From: CBDFNN01 sp965250215
GTDB taxonomy: Bacteria > Bacteroidota > Rhodothermia > Rhodothermales > DATKEJ01
Direction of reading: 5' to 3'
DNA length: 64,000 nt
Assembly (NCBI GenBank): GCA_965250215.1
Contig: CBDFNN010000004.1
Span: 3,100,001-3,164,000, forward strand
A model generated the notes under the pieces. It did no database searches, was not told the DNA's origin, and saw only the letters and a list, made by a program, of their open reading frames with translations. The stretch's first letter is position 1. Every line of letters starts with the position of its first letter. Position numbers and translations under genes: made by a program. Below are positions 35,997 through 43,797 of the stretch, in pieces.

Positions 35997-36886
35997 TGCC
36001 AAGTATCAAGGAAATAGAGCAAGAAATTATCGATGAGTTCGGTCTTTTTGAGGACTGGATGGACAAGTACCAGTACATTATCGATATGGGTAAGGCTCTT
36101 GAGGAGATGGATCCCAAATATCAGACTGAAGCTAACATCGTACATGGCTGTCAGTCTAAGGTTTGGCTCATTGTTTCGAAAGGCGAAAACGGGAGCATTA
36201 TTTACAATGCTGATAGCGATGCTTTTATTACTAAAGGACTTATCGGACTTCTTGTTCGCGTTCTTTCTGGTCAAAAACCGGAAGACATTGCTGAAGCTGA
36301 TCTTGATTTCATAGACACGATTGGGATGAGGCAAAACCTTTCAACGAATAGATCAAACGGTCTATCTGCCATGATTGGAAAGATGAAGGACTACGCCATT
36401 GCCGTCGTCGCAGGTGTCGATGAAAAGATCGAAGCAAAGGTGGAATCTCCAGTCGTCGCAGCTGTCAGTTCGATTGCGTCTGATAATGCCTCTGCAAAAC
36501 CTAGGAAAGCTCTTAATAAAGTCGAGGAGCTAGAAATCGAAGATCAGAAATCCGAATTCGAAGACAAAAGGACAACGGCCGGAAAAATCACCGAGCAGCA
36601 AGTCATTGAAGTCATGAGGACTATTTATGACCCTGAGATTCCGGTCAACATCTATGATCTTGGACTGATCTATAAAATCACTCTTCTTGACAAAGATGGC
36701 GTTCGGGTCATGATGACTTTGACAGCACCCAACTGTCCTGTTGCCGGTACTTTCCCCGCTACCGTAAGAGATCGGATCATGTACGATTTGGAGACTGACG
36801 AGGTCGAAGTCAATCTTACCTTTGATCCTCCATACACGATGGAAATGATGAGTGAGGCAGCGAAATTAGAGTTAGGATTCGCCTAG
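35996..36886 (+). CDS. SufE-SufT (MIP18/DUF59) fusion protein
   Basis: One uninterrupted 296-residue frame joins two Suf partners. Residues 1-138 are SufE: the sulfur-accepting Cys52 in V-H-G-C-Q-S-K-V-W. Residues 139-197 are a charged, Ala/Glu/Lys-rich linker. Residues 198-296 are a MIP18/DUF59 (SufT/PaaD-like) domain with D-P-E-I-P-V-N-I-Y-D-L-G-L-I-Y and the cysteine in T-A-P-N-C-P-V-A-G-T (Cys247). SufE takes persulfide from SufS; SufT-type proteins assist cluster maturation. Usually these are separate neighbouring genes, so a deleted stop/start may have fused them. The start overlaps the sufS stop, as expected for a coupled sulfur-transfer pair. Confidence 0.9.
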   Translation: MPSIKEIEQEIIDEFGLFEDWMDKYQYIIDMGKALEEMDPKYQTEANIVHGCQSKVWLIVSKGENGSIIYNADSDAFITKGLIGLLVRVLSGQKPEDIAEADLDFIDTIGMRQNLSTNRSNGLSAMIGKMKDYAIAVVAGVDEKIEAKVESPVVAAVSSIASDNASAKPRKALNKVEELEIEDQKSEFEDKRTTAGKITEQQVIEVMRTIYDPEIPVNIYDLGLIYKITLLDKDGVRVMMTLTAPNCPVAGTFPATVRDRIMYDLETDEVEVNLTFDPPYTMEMMSEAAKLELGFA

Positions 36887-36889
36887 AAG

Positions 36890-36938
36890 GTTACGAGTGT
36901 CGAGTTGCGAATTCTTCCCAACACTCGAGACTCGAAAC
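36890..36938. terminator. Inverted heptad repeat between convergent suf operon and TPM gene
   Basis: The left arm GTTACGAGTGTCGAGTTG (36890-36907) and the right arm CAACACTCGAGACTCGAAAC (36919-36938) are complementary apart from two mismatches and a small bulge. Both arms are built of 7-bp units with the shared core C-G-A-G-T. The element fills most of the 58-bp gap between the two stop codons and could end transcription from both sides, although no T-tract is present. Confidence 0.75.
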
Positions 36939-36944
36939 TGATTC

Positions 36945-37601
36945 TCAGTTCTCCCTGATTCTCAAAATGTCAGGTAGTTCATTCTTGACAGGACTCTCAA
37001 GCTCGACTCCCTTCCGCTCCAAAAGCTCACCGCAGAGTGCGATACCCTGGACCATTCCAGCTGCTAAAGTCTTCGTCTTAATACCTTTCGTGACTGCTTC
37101 TATCACGTGAATCCAGTCATCAGAACTTACTTTTCTATTTATCCCTTCGTCACCCAGAACCTCGACCCTGTGCTCAAATAGGGACACAAAAAGCAAGATA
37201 CCTGTCCTTTCTTCAGTGAGGAATACTTCTTCTTCAATAAAGGCAGATACAGCTCGATGATGAACACGAAGAGCGAGCTCAAAACGCCCTGCCAGTAACC
37301 GTCTAACATCAGGTAGAATGGCCAAGAGGGCACCAATTAGCCCTCCAATTACCGTCAATAAGGCCGTTCCCCAACCTTGGTAGAGCCAACCAAGACTCCA
37401 ACCTGTATAGAACTGAAAGATGAATAGGGCGATTGCAAGAAAGACCAGCGAGCCTATCATTGCGCCTCGCCAATAGGCGATAGCATATTCCCCTGATCGA
37501 TTGACGATGTAAGGTACAATCTCGCCAGATGTCATCTTTTCAGCATCAGCAACAGCTGCTCGAATTCTGTCCTTTTCTTCGTCGTTAAAGAGTGGTTTCA
37601 T
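36945..37601 (-). CDS. TPM-domain membrane protein
   Basis: Start set at the ATG at 37601, which avoids an overlap with modB that the longest frame would cause. The 218-residue protein has a split TPM (TLP18.3/Psb32/MOLO-1) domain: D-E-E-K-D-R-I-R and S-G-E-I-V-P-Y-I-V near the N-terminus, two membrane segments (about 45-70 and 78-98), then E-R-T-G-I-L-L-F-V-S-L-F-E-H-R-V-E-V-L-G-D. This arrangement is common in the short bacterial TPM proteins. Its function is unknown; some TPM proteins have phosphatase activity. It is last in a three-gene minus-strand cluster after hemolysin III and modB. Confidence 0.85.
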   Translation of the reverse strand: MKPLFNDEEKDRIRAAVADAEKMTSGEIVPYIVNRSGEYAIAYWRGAMIGSLVFLAIALFIFQFYTGWSLGWLYQGWGTALLTVIGGLIGALLAILPDVRRLLAGRFELALRVHHRAVSAFIEEEVFLTEERTGILLFVSLFEHRVEVLGDEGINRKVSSDDWIHVIEAVTKGIKTKTLAAGMVQGIALCGELLERKGVELESPVKNELPDILRIREN

Positions 37602-37621
37602 TGAATCGTCTAGTTCAAGTC

Positions 37622-38305
37622 TCAATTGGTGTTTGCCCTGTAGAATTTCTTGAGTACGAGAGAATAACAAACGAGGCTGAGAATCGAAATCAGAATAGCG
37701 GCGCCAACAAGTCGAATGGATGAAGATTCTCCACCGACTTCGCTCAGTTGATTGAATATAGCAAGAGGAAGTGTTCGACTTTCGCCAGGAATATTTCCAG
37801 CAAAAACTATAGTAGCACCAAATTCACCCATGGCTCTAGCAAATGCCAACAAAACACCAGCCAAGATTCCTCGGGCGCTTGTTGGAATTACTACATATCT
37901 CATACTCGCCCACCATCCTCCTCCCGAAAGTTTTACAATCTCTTCCCAAGAAGAATCAATCTGCTCCATCGCAACTCGAATGGGCTGAACTAAGAGTGGA
38001 AAAGAAACGATGGCCGCCGCCAATGCGGCTCCGATCCATGTGAAGGCTGGAGTCCATCCCAATGTCGAGCTTAAAAAACGACCGAAAGCAGACCATTGAG
38101 AAAAACATAATAGAAGTAAATAGCCCGTGACTACTGGCGGAACGATCAAAGGAAGCAGAACGATATTTTCAACAACATAGCGCGTTGCACCTTTTGACCG
38201 CGCAAGGTAGGACGCCACAAAAAATGCAGGGACAACTGAAATTGCGACTGCGACAATGGCAACGCGCAAGGTGAGAAAGATGATCTGAAGTTCCTCTGAA
38301 CTCAT
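37622..38305 (-). CDS. modB: Molybdate ABC transporter permease ModB
   Basis: A 227-residue inner-membrane permease with five to six membrane segments. The N-terminal half reads L-P-L-I-V-P-P-V-V-T-G-Y, and the cytoplasmic EAA loop is clear (W-E-E-I-V-K-L-S-G-G through R-A-M-G-E-F-G-A-T), where it would contact the ATPase. R-A-M-G-E-F-G-A-T is strongly ModB/CysT-like; sulfate or tungstate cannot be excluded. Neither a ModA nor a ModC gene is adjacent. A ModA-like lipoprotein is encoded at 49418-50140. It starts 6 bp after the hemolysin III-like gene. Confidence 0.9.
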   Translation of the reverse strand: MSSEELQIIFLTLRVAIVAVAISVVPAFFVASYLARSKGATRYVVENIVLLPLIVPPVVTGYLLLLCFSQWSAFGRFLSSTLGWTPAFTWIGAALAAAIVSFPLLVQPIRVAMEQIDSSWEEIVKLSGGGWWASMRYVVIPTSARGILAGVLLAFARAMGEFGATIVFAGNIPGESRTLPLAIFNQLSEVGGESSSIRLVGAAILISILSLVCYSLVLKKFYRANTN

Positions 38306-38311
38306 ATATGT

Positions 38312-38986
38312 CTAAGCTGGACTCGGAACTATATATAGGTAGACGGCCAAAAAATGGAATATCCCACCTGCCAAGACAAAGAGATGCCAGATAGCATGAT
38401 GGTATTTAAGGCTCCTCCAGGAGTAGAAGGCTATTCCCCCGGTATAGGCAAGTCCTCCTAAAACCAAAAGGAGCAGTCCTTTTCCAGGAAGTGCATCATA
38501 AAGAGGTTTAATTCCGACGAGCATAGTCCATCCCATAAGTACATATAGCCAAACACTGCCCAACCCAGTTCCAAGCCTAAGTCGCCATAATTGGGTCAAG
38601 ATGCCGTACAAGGCTAGGACCCAAATAACACAGAATATTGACCAACCCCAGGGGCCACGCAGGCTCACTAGAGTGAAGGGGGTATAGGTACCAGCAATCA
38701 GTAGATAAATAGACAAATGGTCTAAGATCCTAAAGACTACCTTGGGCTTTCTTTTCTTCAATCCATGATAAACTGCCGAGATAAGAAAAGTCAATACAAG
38801 AGTTGATCCAAAAATAGCACTACTGACGACGTGCATCACATCACCATGATTGACAGATAAAACAAGCATCACTACAAGGCCAGCAATTGCAGGCGGAACG
38901 GCGATAGCGTGAGTCAATGAGTTAACCACCTCCTCTTTCCTAGTGTACCATCCTAGGACGTCTTTGGCGTCGTCAATTCCCGACAT
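38312..38986 (-). CDS. Hemolysin III / PAQR-family membrane protein
   Basis: A 224-residue protein with seven hydrophobic segments. Family motifs: E-E-V-V-N-S-L-T-H-A at the N-terminus, S-A-V-Y-H-G at the end of the third segment, D-H-L-S-I-Y-L-L-I-A-G-T-Y-T-P-F in the middle, and a C-terminal H-A-I-W-H-L-F-V-L-A-G. The conserved His, Asp and second His residues form the metal site of PAQR hydrolases (S, H, D, HxxxH). In bacteria the role is lipid/ceramidase-like or unknown. First gene of the cluster with modB and the TPM protein. Confidence 0.92.
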   Translation of the reverse strand: MSGIDDAKDVLGWYTRKEEVVNSLTHAIAVPPAIAGLVVMLVLSVNHGDVMHVVSSAIFGSTLVLTFLISAVYHGLKKRKPKVVFRILDHLSIYLLIAGTYTPFTLVSLRGPWGWSIFCVIWVLALYGILTQLWRLRLGTGLGSVWLYVLMGWTMLVGIKPLYDALPGKGLLLLVLGGLAYTGGIAFYSWRSLKYHHAIWHLFVLAGGIFHFLAVYLYIVPSPA

Positions 38987-39186
38987 TATTTAATGTGATG
39001 TGGATGTGATCAAAAACTCTAGCACATCGACCTAGTGGTGATGATCCCATGTCCATCTGAGATTATCGGAGTCTGGGACGTTTTGCAGTAATACCAATAA
39101 TCCAGTGGAAGATAAACGATGTTCTTTGCTTCTTGGTCAACAAACACAAACAAGTTAAATTGGTCCTCCACCCCCATTTAGCTTCC

Positions 39187-40770
39187 ATGAAGAGATTCCT
39201 ACCCATTTTGTTTTTTGTTGTTGTGTTGTCGTGCGCGGATTCCACACCCGAGGTCGTCTTTGATAGACCCAACATCCTTATCGCGATAAGCGACGACCAG
39301 TCCTTTCCTCATGCGTCTGCATACGGTAGCAAGATGGTGCTGACTCCTAATTTTGATCAGATTGCGGCTAGTGGAATTCTATTTAACAATGCCTTTACGG
39401 CCTCTCCTGGCTGCGGTCCCTCTAGGGCAGCGCTGCTGACCGGGAGATTTCCATGGCAGCTTGAACACGCTGGCACGCATGCAAGTTATTTCAGCCCACA
39501 GTTCAGAGTCCTACCTGACATTATGGAGGAGCAGGGATACCACGTAGGTTTCACAGGAAAGGGCTGGGGACCTGGAGACTGGGCGGCTCTTGGTAGAACA
39601 AGAAATCCTGCTGGACCTGAGTTTTCCGAGATAAAGCTAGATGGTCAAATTGAGGGGATTAGTCGAAACAACTACTCCGCAAATTTCGAGGAATTTCTTG
39701 CAGTAAAGAACGACGAAAGTCCTTTTCTCTTTTGGTTCGGTGCTGAGGAACCACATCGTTCTTTTGCAAAGGGTGGTGGTCTTGAGAATGGAAAGAATCT
39801 TGATGATGCAGAAATCCCTCCTTTCCTGCCGGATTCGAAGGAAATAAGAAGCGACCTTTTGGACTATTCAGTTGAGATCGAGTCCTTTGATAGGCAACTA
39901 GGAAAGATGATCGACCTCTTGCAATCTCGTGGTGAACTTGACAATACCATCATCATAGTCACATCTGACAACGGGATGGCATTTCCTGGCGCCAAAGCAA
40001 ATGTCTACGAATACGGGATTCATGTCCCACTCGCGATTTCGTGGCCTGCTGGATTGTCAGCCAATCAAGTCATTGATGAAATCGTCAACCAGACCGATCT
40101 CGCTCCGACTCTTCTGGGGCTAACTCAGTTGAATGTTGAAGATAAATTCGGAATGAGTGGCCGAGACATCACTACCTTTCTCACCGATCGTAATTTTCAA
40201 GTACTCGAGCGGGGATTAAGCTATTCAGGTCGTGAAAGACACTCTTCATCTAGGTACCAGAGTTTAGGCTATCCACAAAGGGCTGTTCGAACAGATCAAT
40301 TTCTCTACATTCGAAATTTTAGACCCGAACGTGCTCCTGCAGGTGCACCTCAAGCATACAGATCAGGAAGAAGACTGGGACGAAGGCACGGAGCCTATCA
40401 TGATATTGATGCATCTCCAAGCTTAGACTTTTTAGTCAAAAATAGAAATAGATCAAGCGTCAAAGCATTCTTTGAACATGCGACGGAGCCACGATCAGCG
40501 GAAGAGCTTTACGACATAAAGAATGACCCTGGCTGCTTGGAAAATCTAGCTTCAAACTTTGATTTCTTTCAGATCAAAAACGAGCTTAGCTTAACCCTTG
40601 CTAGTTTTCTCGAAAGAACCAACGACCCAAGAATTGGGGCTAACGAGGAAATATTCGAGAGCTATCCAAGAGTTAGCCAAATTCGTGAATTTCCAAAGCC
40701 TAGCTGGACGAGAGGCTACGATCCTAAGCCATCCAATTGGCTAGTTGAAAAGCGCAACGAGGATAAATAG
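39187..40770 (+). CDS. Sulfatase lipoprotein (S1 family)
   Basis: Start at the ATG at 39187, which begins a lipoprotein signal (F-F-V-V-V-L-S-C, Cys16). The 527-residue protein carries the sulfatase entry D-R-P-N-I-L-I-A-I-S-D-D, the formylglycine motif C-G-P-S-R-A-A-L-L-T-G-R with Cys76, and later V-T-S-D-N-G and T-D-L-A-P-T. The middle and C-terminal wording (R-T-D-Q-F-L-Y-I-R-N-F, E-E-L-Y-D-I-K-N-D-P) resembles heparan N-sulfatase-like enzymes. Likely removes sulfate from a polysaccharide, an activity typical of marine relatives, while anchored in the envelope. A formylglycine-generating enzyme is not in the window. No polysaccharide utilisation locus surrounds it. Confidence 0.92.
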   Translation: MKRFLPILFFVVVLSCADSTPEVVFDRPNILIAISDDQSFPHASAYGSKMVLTPNFDQIAASGILFNNAFTASPGCGPSRAALLTGRFPWQLEHAGTHASYFSPQFRVLPDIMEEQGYHVGFTGKGWGPGDWAALGRTRNPAGPEFSEIKLDGQIEGISRNNYSANFEEFLAVKNDESPFLFWFGAEEPHRSFAKGGGLENGKNLDDAEIPPFLPDSKEIRSDLLDYSVEIESFDRQLGKMIDLLQSRGELDNTIIIVTSDNGMAFPGAKANVYEYGIHVPLAISWPAGLSANQVIDEIVNQTDLAPTLLGLTQLNVEDKFGMSGRDITTFLTDRNFQVLERGLSYSGRERHSSSRYQSLGYPQRAVRTDQFLYIRNFRPERAPAGAPQAYRSGRRLGRRHGAYHDIDASPSLDFLVKNRNRSSVKAFFEHATEPRSAEELYDIKNDPGCLENLASNFDFFQIKNELSLTLASFLERTNDPRIGANEEIFESYPRVSQIREFPKPSWTRGYDPKPSNWLVEKRNEDK

Positions 40771-40789
40771 CTGGACGAGCTAGTCTGAT

Positions 40790-41068
40790 CTAGAAGGAGC
40801 GATTTAGAGAGCAATGGATTCCATCCTCATCTCTGGCCGAAATACCATCCATCGACACGATCTGGTCCATTCGCAACATGCTCTCGTCTTCTAGTTTTAC
40901 AAACTCCGCTCCATTCGCTTGAACTGTGTCCAGCATTTTTGTCAACAGAGTACTTTCTACCCCTGCTTCTTCGATGGTCAGATTTACTTGGCTCTTTCTC
41001 ATGATGGCCAATTCGATTCTGTCGTAGAAACCGCAGTCTATTGGAATGTATTTATTCGTCTCGATCAT
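40790..41068 (-). CDS. Rof/YaeO-like small protein (possible Rho-binding antiterminator)
   Basis: A 92-residue protein. The beginning, K-Y-I-P-I-D-C-G-F-Y-D-R-I-E-L-A, has the Y-x-P-I-x-C-x-x-Y-D-x-L-E-x-A pattern of Rof (YaeO), and the later E-S-M-L-R-M-D-Q-I-V-S-M-D-G matches the Rof L-x-x-D-x-I-x-S-F strand. Rof binds Rho near the RNA site and reduces termination. The middle region is different in length and sequence, and some uncharacterised Rof-like proteins have other roles, so function is tentative. It is convergent with the sulfatase across 19 bp and follows the TPR gene after the terminator at 41117-41152. Confidence 0.6.
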   Translation of the reverse strand: MIETNKYIPIDCGFYDRIELAIMRKSQVNLTIEEAGVESTLLTKMLDTVQANGAEFVKLEDESMLRMDQIVSMDGISARDEDGIHCSLNRSF

Positions 41069-41116
41069 TATAAAAGTATCAGTATTTTGACACCTTAGCC
41101 GACAATCTGTTACAAC

Positions 41117-41152
41117 AAAAAAGGCCGACTCAAATAATGAGTAGGCCTTTTT
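41117..41152 (-). terminator. Intrinsic terminator of the GT5-DUF4270-barrel-TPR operon
   Basis: AAAAAGGCCGACTCA (41118-41132) pairs with TGAGTAGGCCTTTTT (41138-41152) with one mismatch and a 5-base loop. Read on the minus strand it ends in at least six T. It lies 19 bp past the TPR gene stop. It has a T-tract on both sides and could work for plus-strand transcripts too. Confidence 0.9.
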
Positions 41153-41170
41153 GATAATATCTGTTTCTAA

Positions 41171-42460
41171 CTACTTAACAGTAGTTGTTTCTCCAATACA
41201 CGCATATCGGCCGAAGTTAATTGAGAAGCTTTGACCAGCCTTCCAGTTCTTGAAAAACTTGGCCTCCTTGTCAGGCATCGAACTTCTAATGGACCCTGAT
41301 TTTGAATTGGCAATGTTTGCTAGGTTGTCATCAGTATTTTTAGCTCTTCCATAGTAATCTGCGGCCAACCAATAGACAGCTCTATCTTCTCTTTCAAATC
41401 CAGAGCCACTGACCATTCTGGTTAAAATGTCTCCTTGAAGAAGAAGTCCTTGTCCAAATTTTGAATCTTGCTTCATGGCAGACTTAGCTGTTCTCCATGC
41501 TCCGCAAAGACTGTTGTTGCTGTACTGCGCTAGGGATTTATTGTAATAAATATCTCGCATCAATTGAGCATCATCAGTCATTCCAAGGGCCTGGTCATTC
41601 AAAGCAATCGCTTCATCGTACTCTCCATTGCTGTATTTCAGCTCCGCAATAAGTCTGAAGGTTCTTGCTGATGGTTCCAATTCGAGCAGTTTCGCCCCCA
41701 TGGCTTCCATCTTATCTGCTTCTTCCATTGCTCTATAAAGCTCAAACAGTTCACTGATCATCTCGATGTTTCCAGGATCCTTCTCAAGACGTCCTTCTAG
41801 GAAGGTCATCCGCTCCTGAGGTGACTTAAACATAGCATTTCGAGCTTCAGCATAGAAGGCTGCTACGTCCTCATCTCCGTCATAGCTAGATTCCGATCGA
41901 TCCATGAAGGCAATCGCTTCATCCTTTCTTTCTTGGCTAGCAAGTCCGTAGACCAAAATTTTCAGATAATAGGCGTTAAGTTCTCCGGGAGCGGCATCAA
42001 AAGCCATAGTCAGGATCTCAGGCACTTCTGTCTGCTTTTCAGGCAGGATATCTTCATTTTCGCGGAGAAACTTGGTGTAATCAACCCACCATTTTTGCTC
42101 ATTCATTTCAACTCCAGCTTCCTTCAGCTGAGCGGGCGTGTTTTCGTAGATACTAACAACAGTATCCATCATTGCCGTGAAGTAGGTTTCGTCAGCGGCG
42201 TTGGCCTTAGCTAGCTCGGTGTATTCAACTGTAGCTCGCTGGCGGATTCTTTCTCCTCGGAAATCGAGGGGTCCGTTTTTTAGAAGCCATTGCAAGTACT
42301 CATGAGCACTCGAGTAGTCTTTGTTCTTGAAATACTCCGTAAATAGTGAGTAGTTAACGAGCACTTCCTGATCCTGCGCTTGTGTGACTGTGGGAGCACT
42401 CCCAAGAACAAGTGCGAAGGTTAGGCTAAGTAGTAATATTTGTGTTTTCAAGTTTTTCAT
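41171..42460 (-). CDS. Secreted TPR-repeat protein
   Basis: Start at the ATG at 42460, which opens a standard signal peptide (M-K-N-L-K-T-Q-I-L-L-L, cut near V-T-Q-A-Q, residue 29). The 429-residue product is helical with several TPR-like pairs, clearest in Y-S-N-G-E-Y-D-E-A-I-A-L-N-D-Q-A-L and D-P-G-N-I-E-M-I-S-E-L-F-E-L-Y. It ends with an R-Y-A-C-I-G-E-T segment. A periplasmic or outer-membrane scaffold role is likely but the partner is unknown. Last gene of a minus-strand operon, 25 bp after the barrel protein gene and before the terminator at 41117-41152. Confidence 0.85.
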   Translation of the reverse strand: MKNLKTQILLLSLTFALVLGSAPTVTQAQDQEVLVNYSLFTEYFKNKDYSSAHEYLQWLLKNGPLDFRGERIRQRATVEYTELAKANAADETYFTAMMDTVVSIYENTPAQLKEAGVEMNEQKWWVDYTKFLRENEDILPEKQTEVPEILTMAFDAAPGELNAYYLKILVYGLASQERKDEAIAFMDRSESSYDGDEDVAAFYAEARNAMFKSPQERMTFLEGRLEKDPGNIEMISELFELYRAMEEADKMEAMGAKLLELEPSARTFRLIAELKYSNGEYDEAIALNDQALGMTDDAQLMRDIYYNKSLAQYSNNSLCGAWRTAKSAMKQDSKFGQGLLLQGDILTRMVSGSGFEREDRAVYWLAADYYGRAKNTDDNLANIANSKSGSIRSSMPDKEAKFFKNWKAGQSFSINFGRYACIGETTTVK

Positions 42461-42485
42461 AGTTGTCCTTATTTCGATGGATCCT

Positions 42486-43793
42486 CTATCCCAGTTTCCT
42501 CTTAACGAACCATCGTTCTCCAAAATTTATCGTCATTGTAAATCTAAAGAACAAATCTTGGACCAGAATCCCCTCTTGCAGGCCTCTACGTCCAAATTCG
42601 CTATTAAAATCAACAGATGTTCCGCCAAATAGACTTGGTAGGCCAACTCCGGCAACAACAGCATAAGTGGCTATTTTATTAGACACATCAGGTTGATAAT
42701 GTGTCTTTTCTCTATACAGTCCGAGCCGATAACTAACTCTACTAACATAGCTCGGATCGAACTCAGCACCAGCTGGAGTATACTGCAAACCAGCCGAAAT
42801 TCTATTCCGATCACTAAGAACATTCGGACCATCCGGTACAAATCCTCCAAGAGAAATGTCACTATCGAAGGAACTCCATGGTTCGTACAGGAAATCGGCC
42901 GCAATTAGCAGCTTCTTCGTGGGCAAATACGTAATACCCAGAGACGTTTTGAGTGGCAAGTTAATTTTGCCAGTGTCCAATGTTGTTAGACTATCACGAT
43001 CCAGTCCTTGCTCTAGAATCCGGTTCTGACGTGTGTTCAAGGCAGCAGGGAGATCTAAAGCATATCCAAGAGTGAATAAATCACCTTCTTTCAATAGATC
43101 TGGCTTCTTCCAAGCCAAACCAAGACCCAGACCGCCTCCGTATACTCTAGTATTTGTGTTTTTTCTTGACCTACCTAAGAAATTGCTCGCGTTTGAAAAA
43201 GAAGTAGACTGCCCGTACTCGATTACACCGAAGTAAAAGTGCGCCGCTGCTCCGAGACTCAGTCCCTCTCTTACACTATATCCAAAGCCGACTTTAATCT
43301 CCTGAATACCACCTTCCCCTTCGAAAATTACGCTGTAATCACTAGCAGGCTCCTCATTTTCCTCAGGCAAACTTCCGAATACTTCAGCCCGATATCCAAC
43401 TCGCGAATAAGGCGCCATGGATATGGCTACACCGAGTTTTCTTTGTTTGATTGGAAAGCCAAAGCTAATGGCACCTAGGGTTCCATTGCTTAAGGTTGAA
43501 GTCGTGTTCGACGCGTCTGTGGATTTAATATTTTGAAAATCCAGGCCACCTGAAAATCTAGTGTAAAACTGATCACTCCATGTTGCCGGGTTGGACGTGT
43601 TTACATAGTTGGCGGTGAACAGGCCCGTCCCAGTTCCCCCAAGGCCGTGAGCCTGTGAAGATCCGAATTCAAATCTTTCACCGACACCAAATCGACTATA
43701 AATAGATCCATCATTATTGGTCTGGGCAAATCCCAGTTGGGCCGAGACCAATAGTGCAAGAGTTAGAAATTGCAGTCTGATATTCATCTTCAT
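42486..43793 (-). CDS. Outer-membrane beta-barrel protein (OmpP1/FadL-like, Bacteroidota type)
   Basis: A 435-residue protein with a signal peptide (cut near L-G-F-A-Q, 24), then S-I-Y-S-R-F-G-V-G, G-L-G-G-T-G-T-G-L and N-T-S-N-P-A-T-W, the usual opening of FadL-like barrels. The rest is alternating strands, ending F-T-M-T-I-N-F-G-E-R-W-F with basic residues. It sits between the DUF4270 lipoprotein (4 bp gap) and the TPR protein (25 bp gap). Such barrels are found beside DUF4270 genes in Bacteroidota. Transported substrate unknown. Confidence 0.8.
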   Translation of the reverse strand: MKMNIRLQFLTLALLVSAQLGFAQTNNDGSIYSRFGVGERFEFGSSQAHGLGGTGTGLFTANYVNTSNPATWSDQFYTRFSGGLDFQNIKSTDASNTTSTLSNGTLGAISFGFPIKQRKLGVAISMAPYSRVGYRAEVFGSLPEENEEPASDYSVIFEGEGGIQEIKVGFGYSVREGLSLGAAAHFYFGVIEYGQSTSFSNASNFLGRSRKNTNTRVYGGGLGLGLAWKKPDLLKEGDLFTLGYALDLPAALNTRQNRILEQGLDRDSLTTLDTGKINLPLKTSLGITYLPTKKLLIAADFLYEPWSSFDSDISLGGFVPDGPNVLSDRNRISAGLQYTPAGAEFDPSYVSRVSYRLGLYREKTHYQPDVSNKIATYAVVAGVGLPSLFGGTSVDFNSEFGRRGLQEGILVQDLFFRFTMTINFGERWFVKRKLG

Positions 43794-43797
43794 AGAT

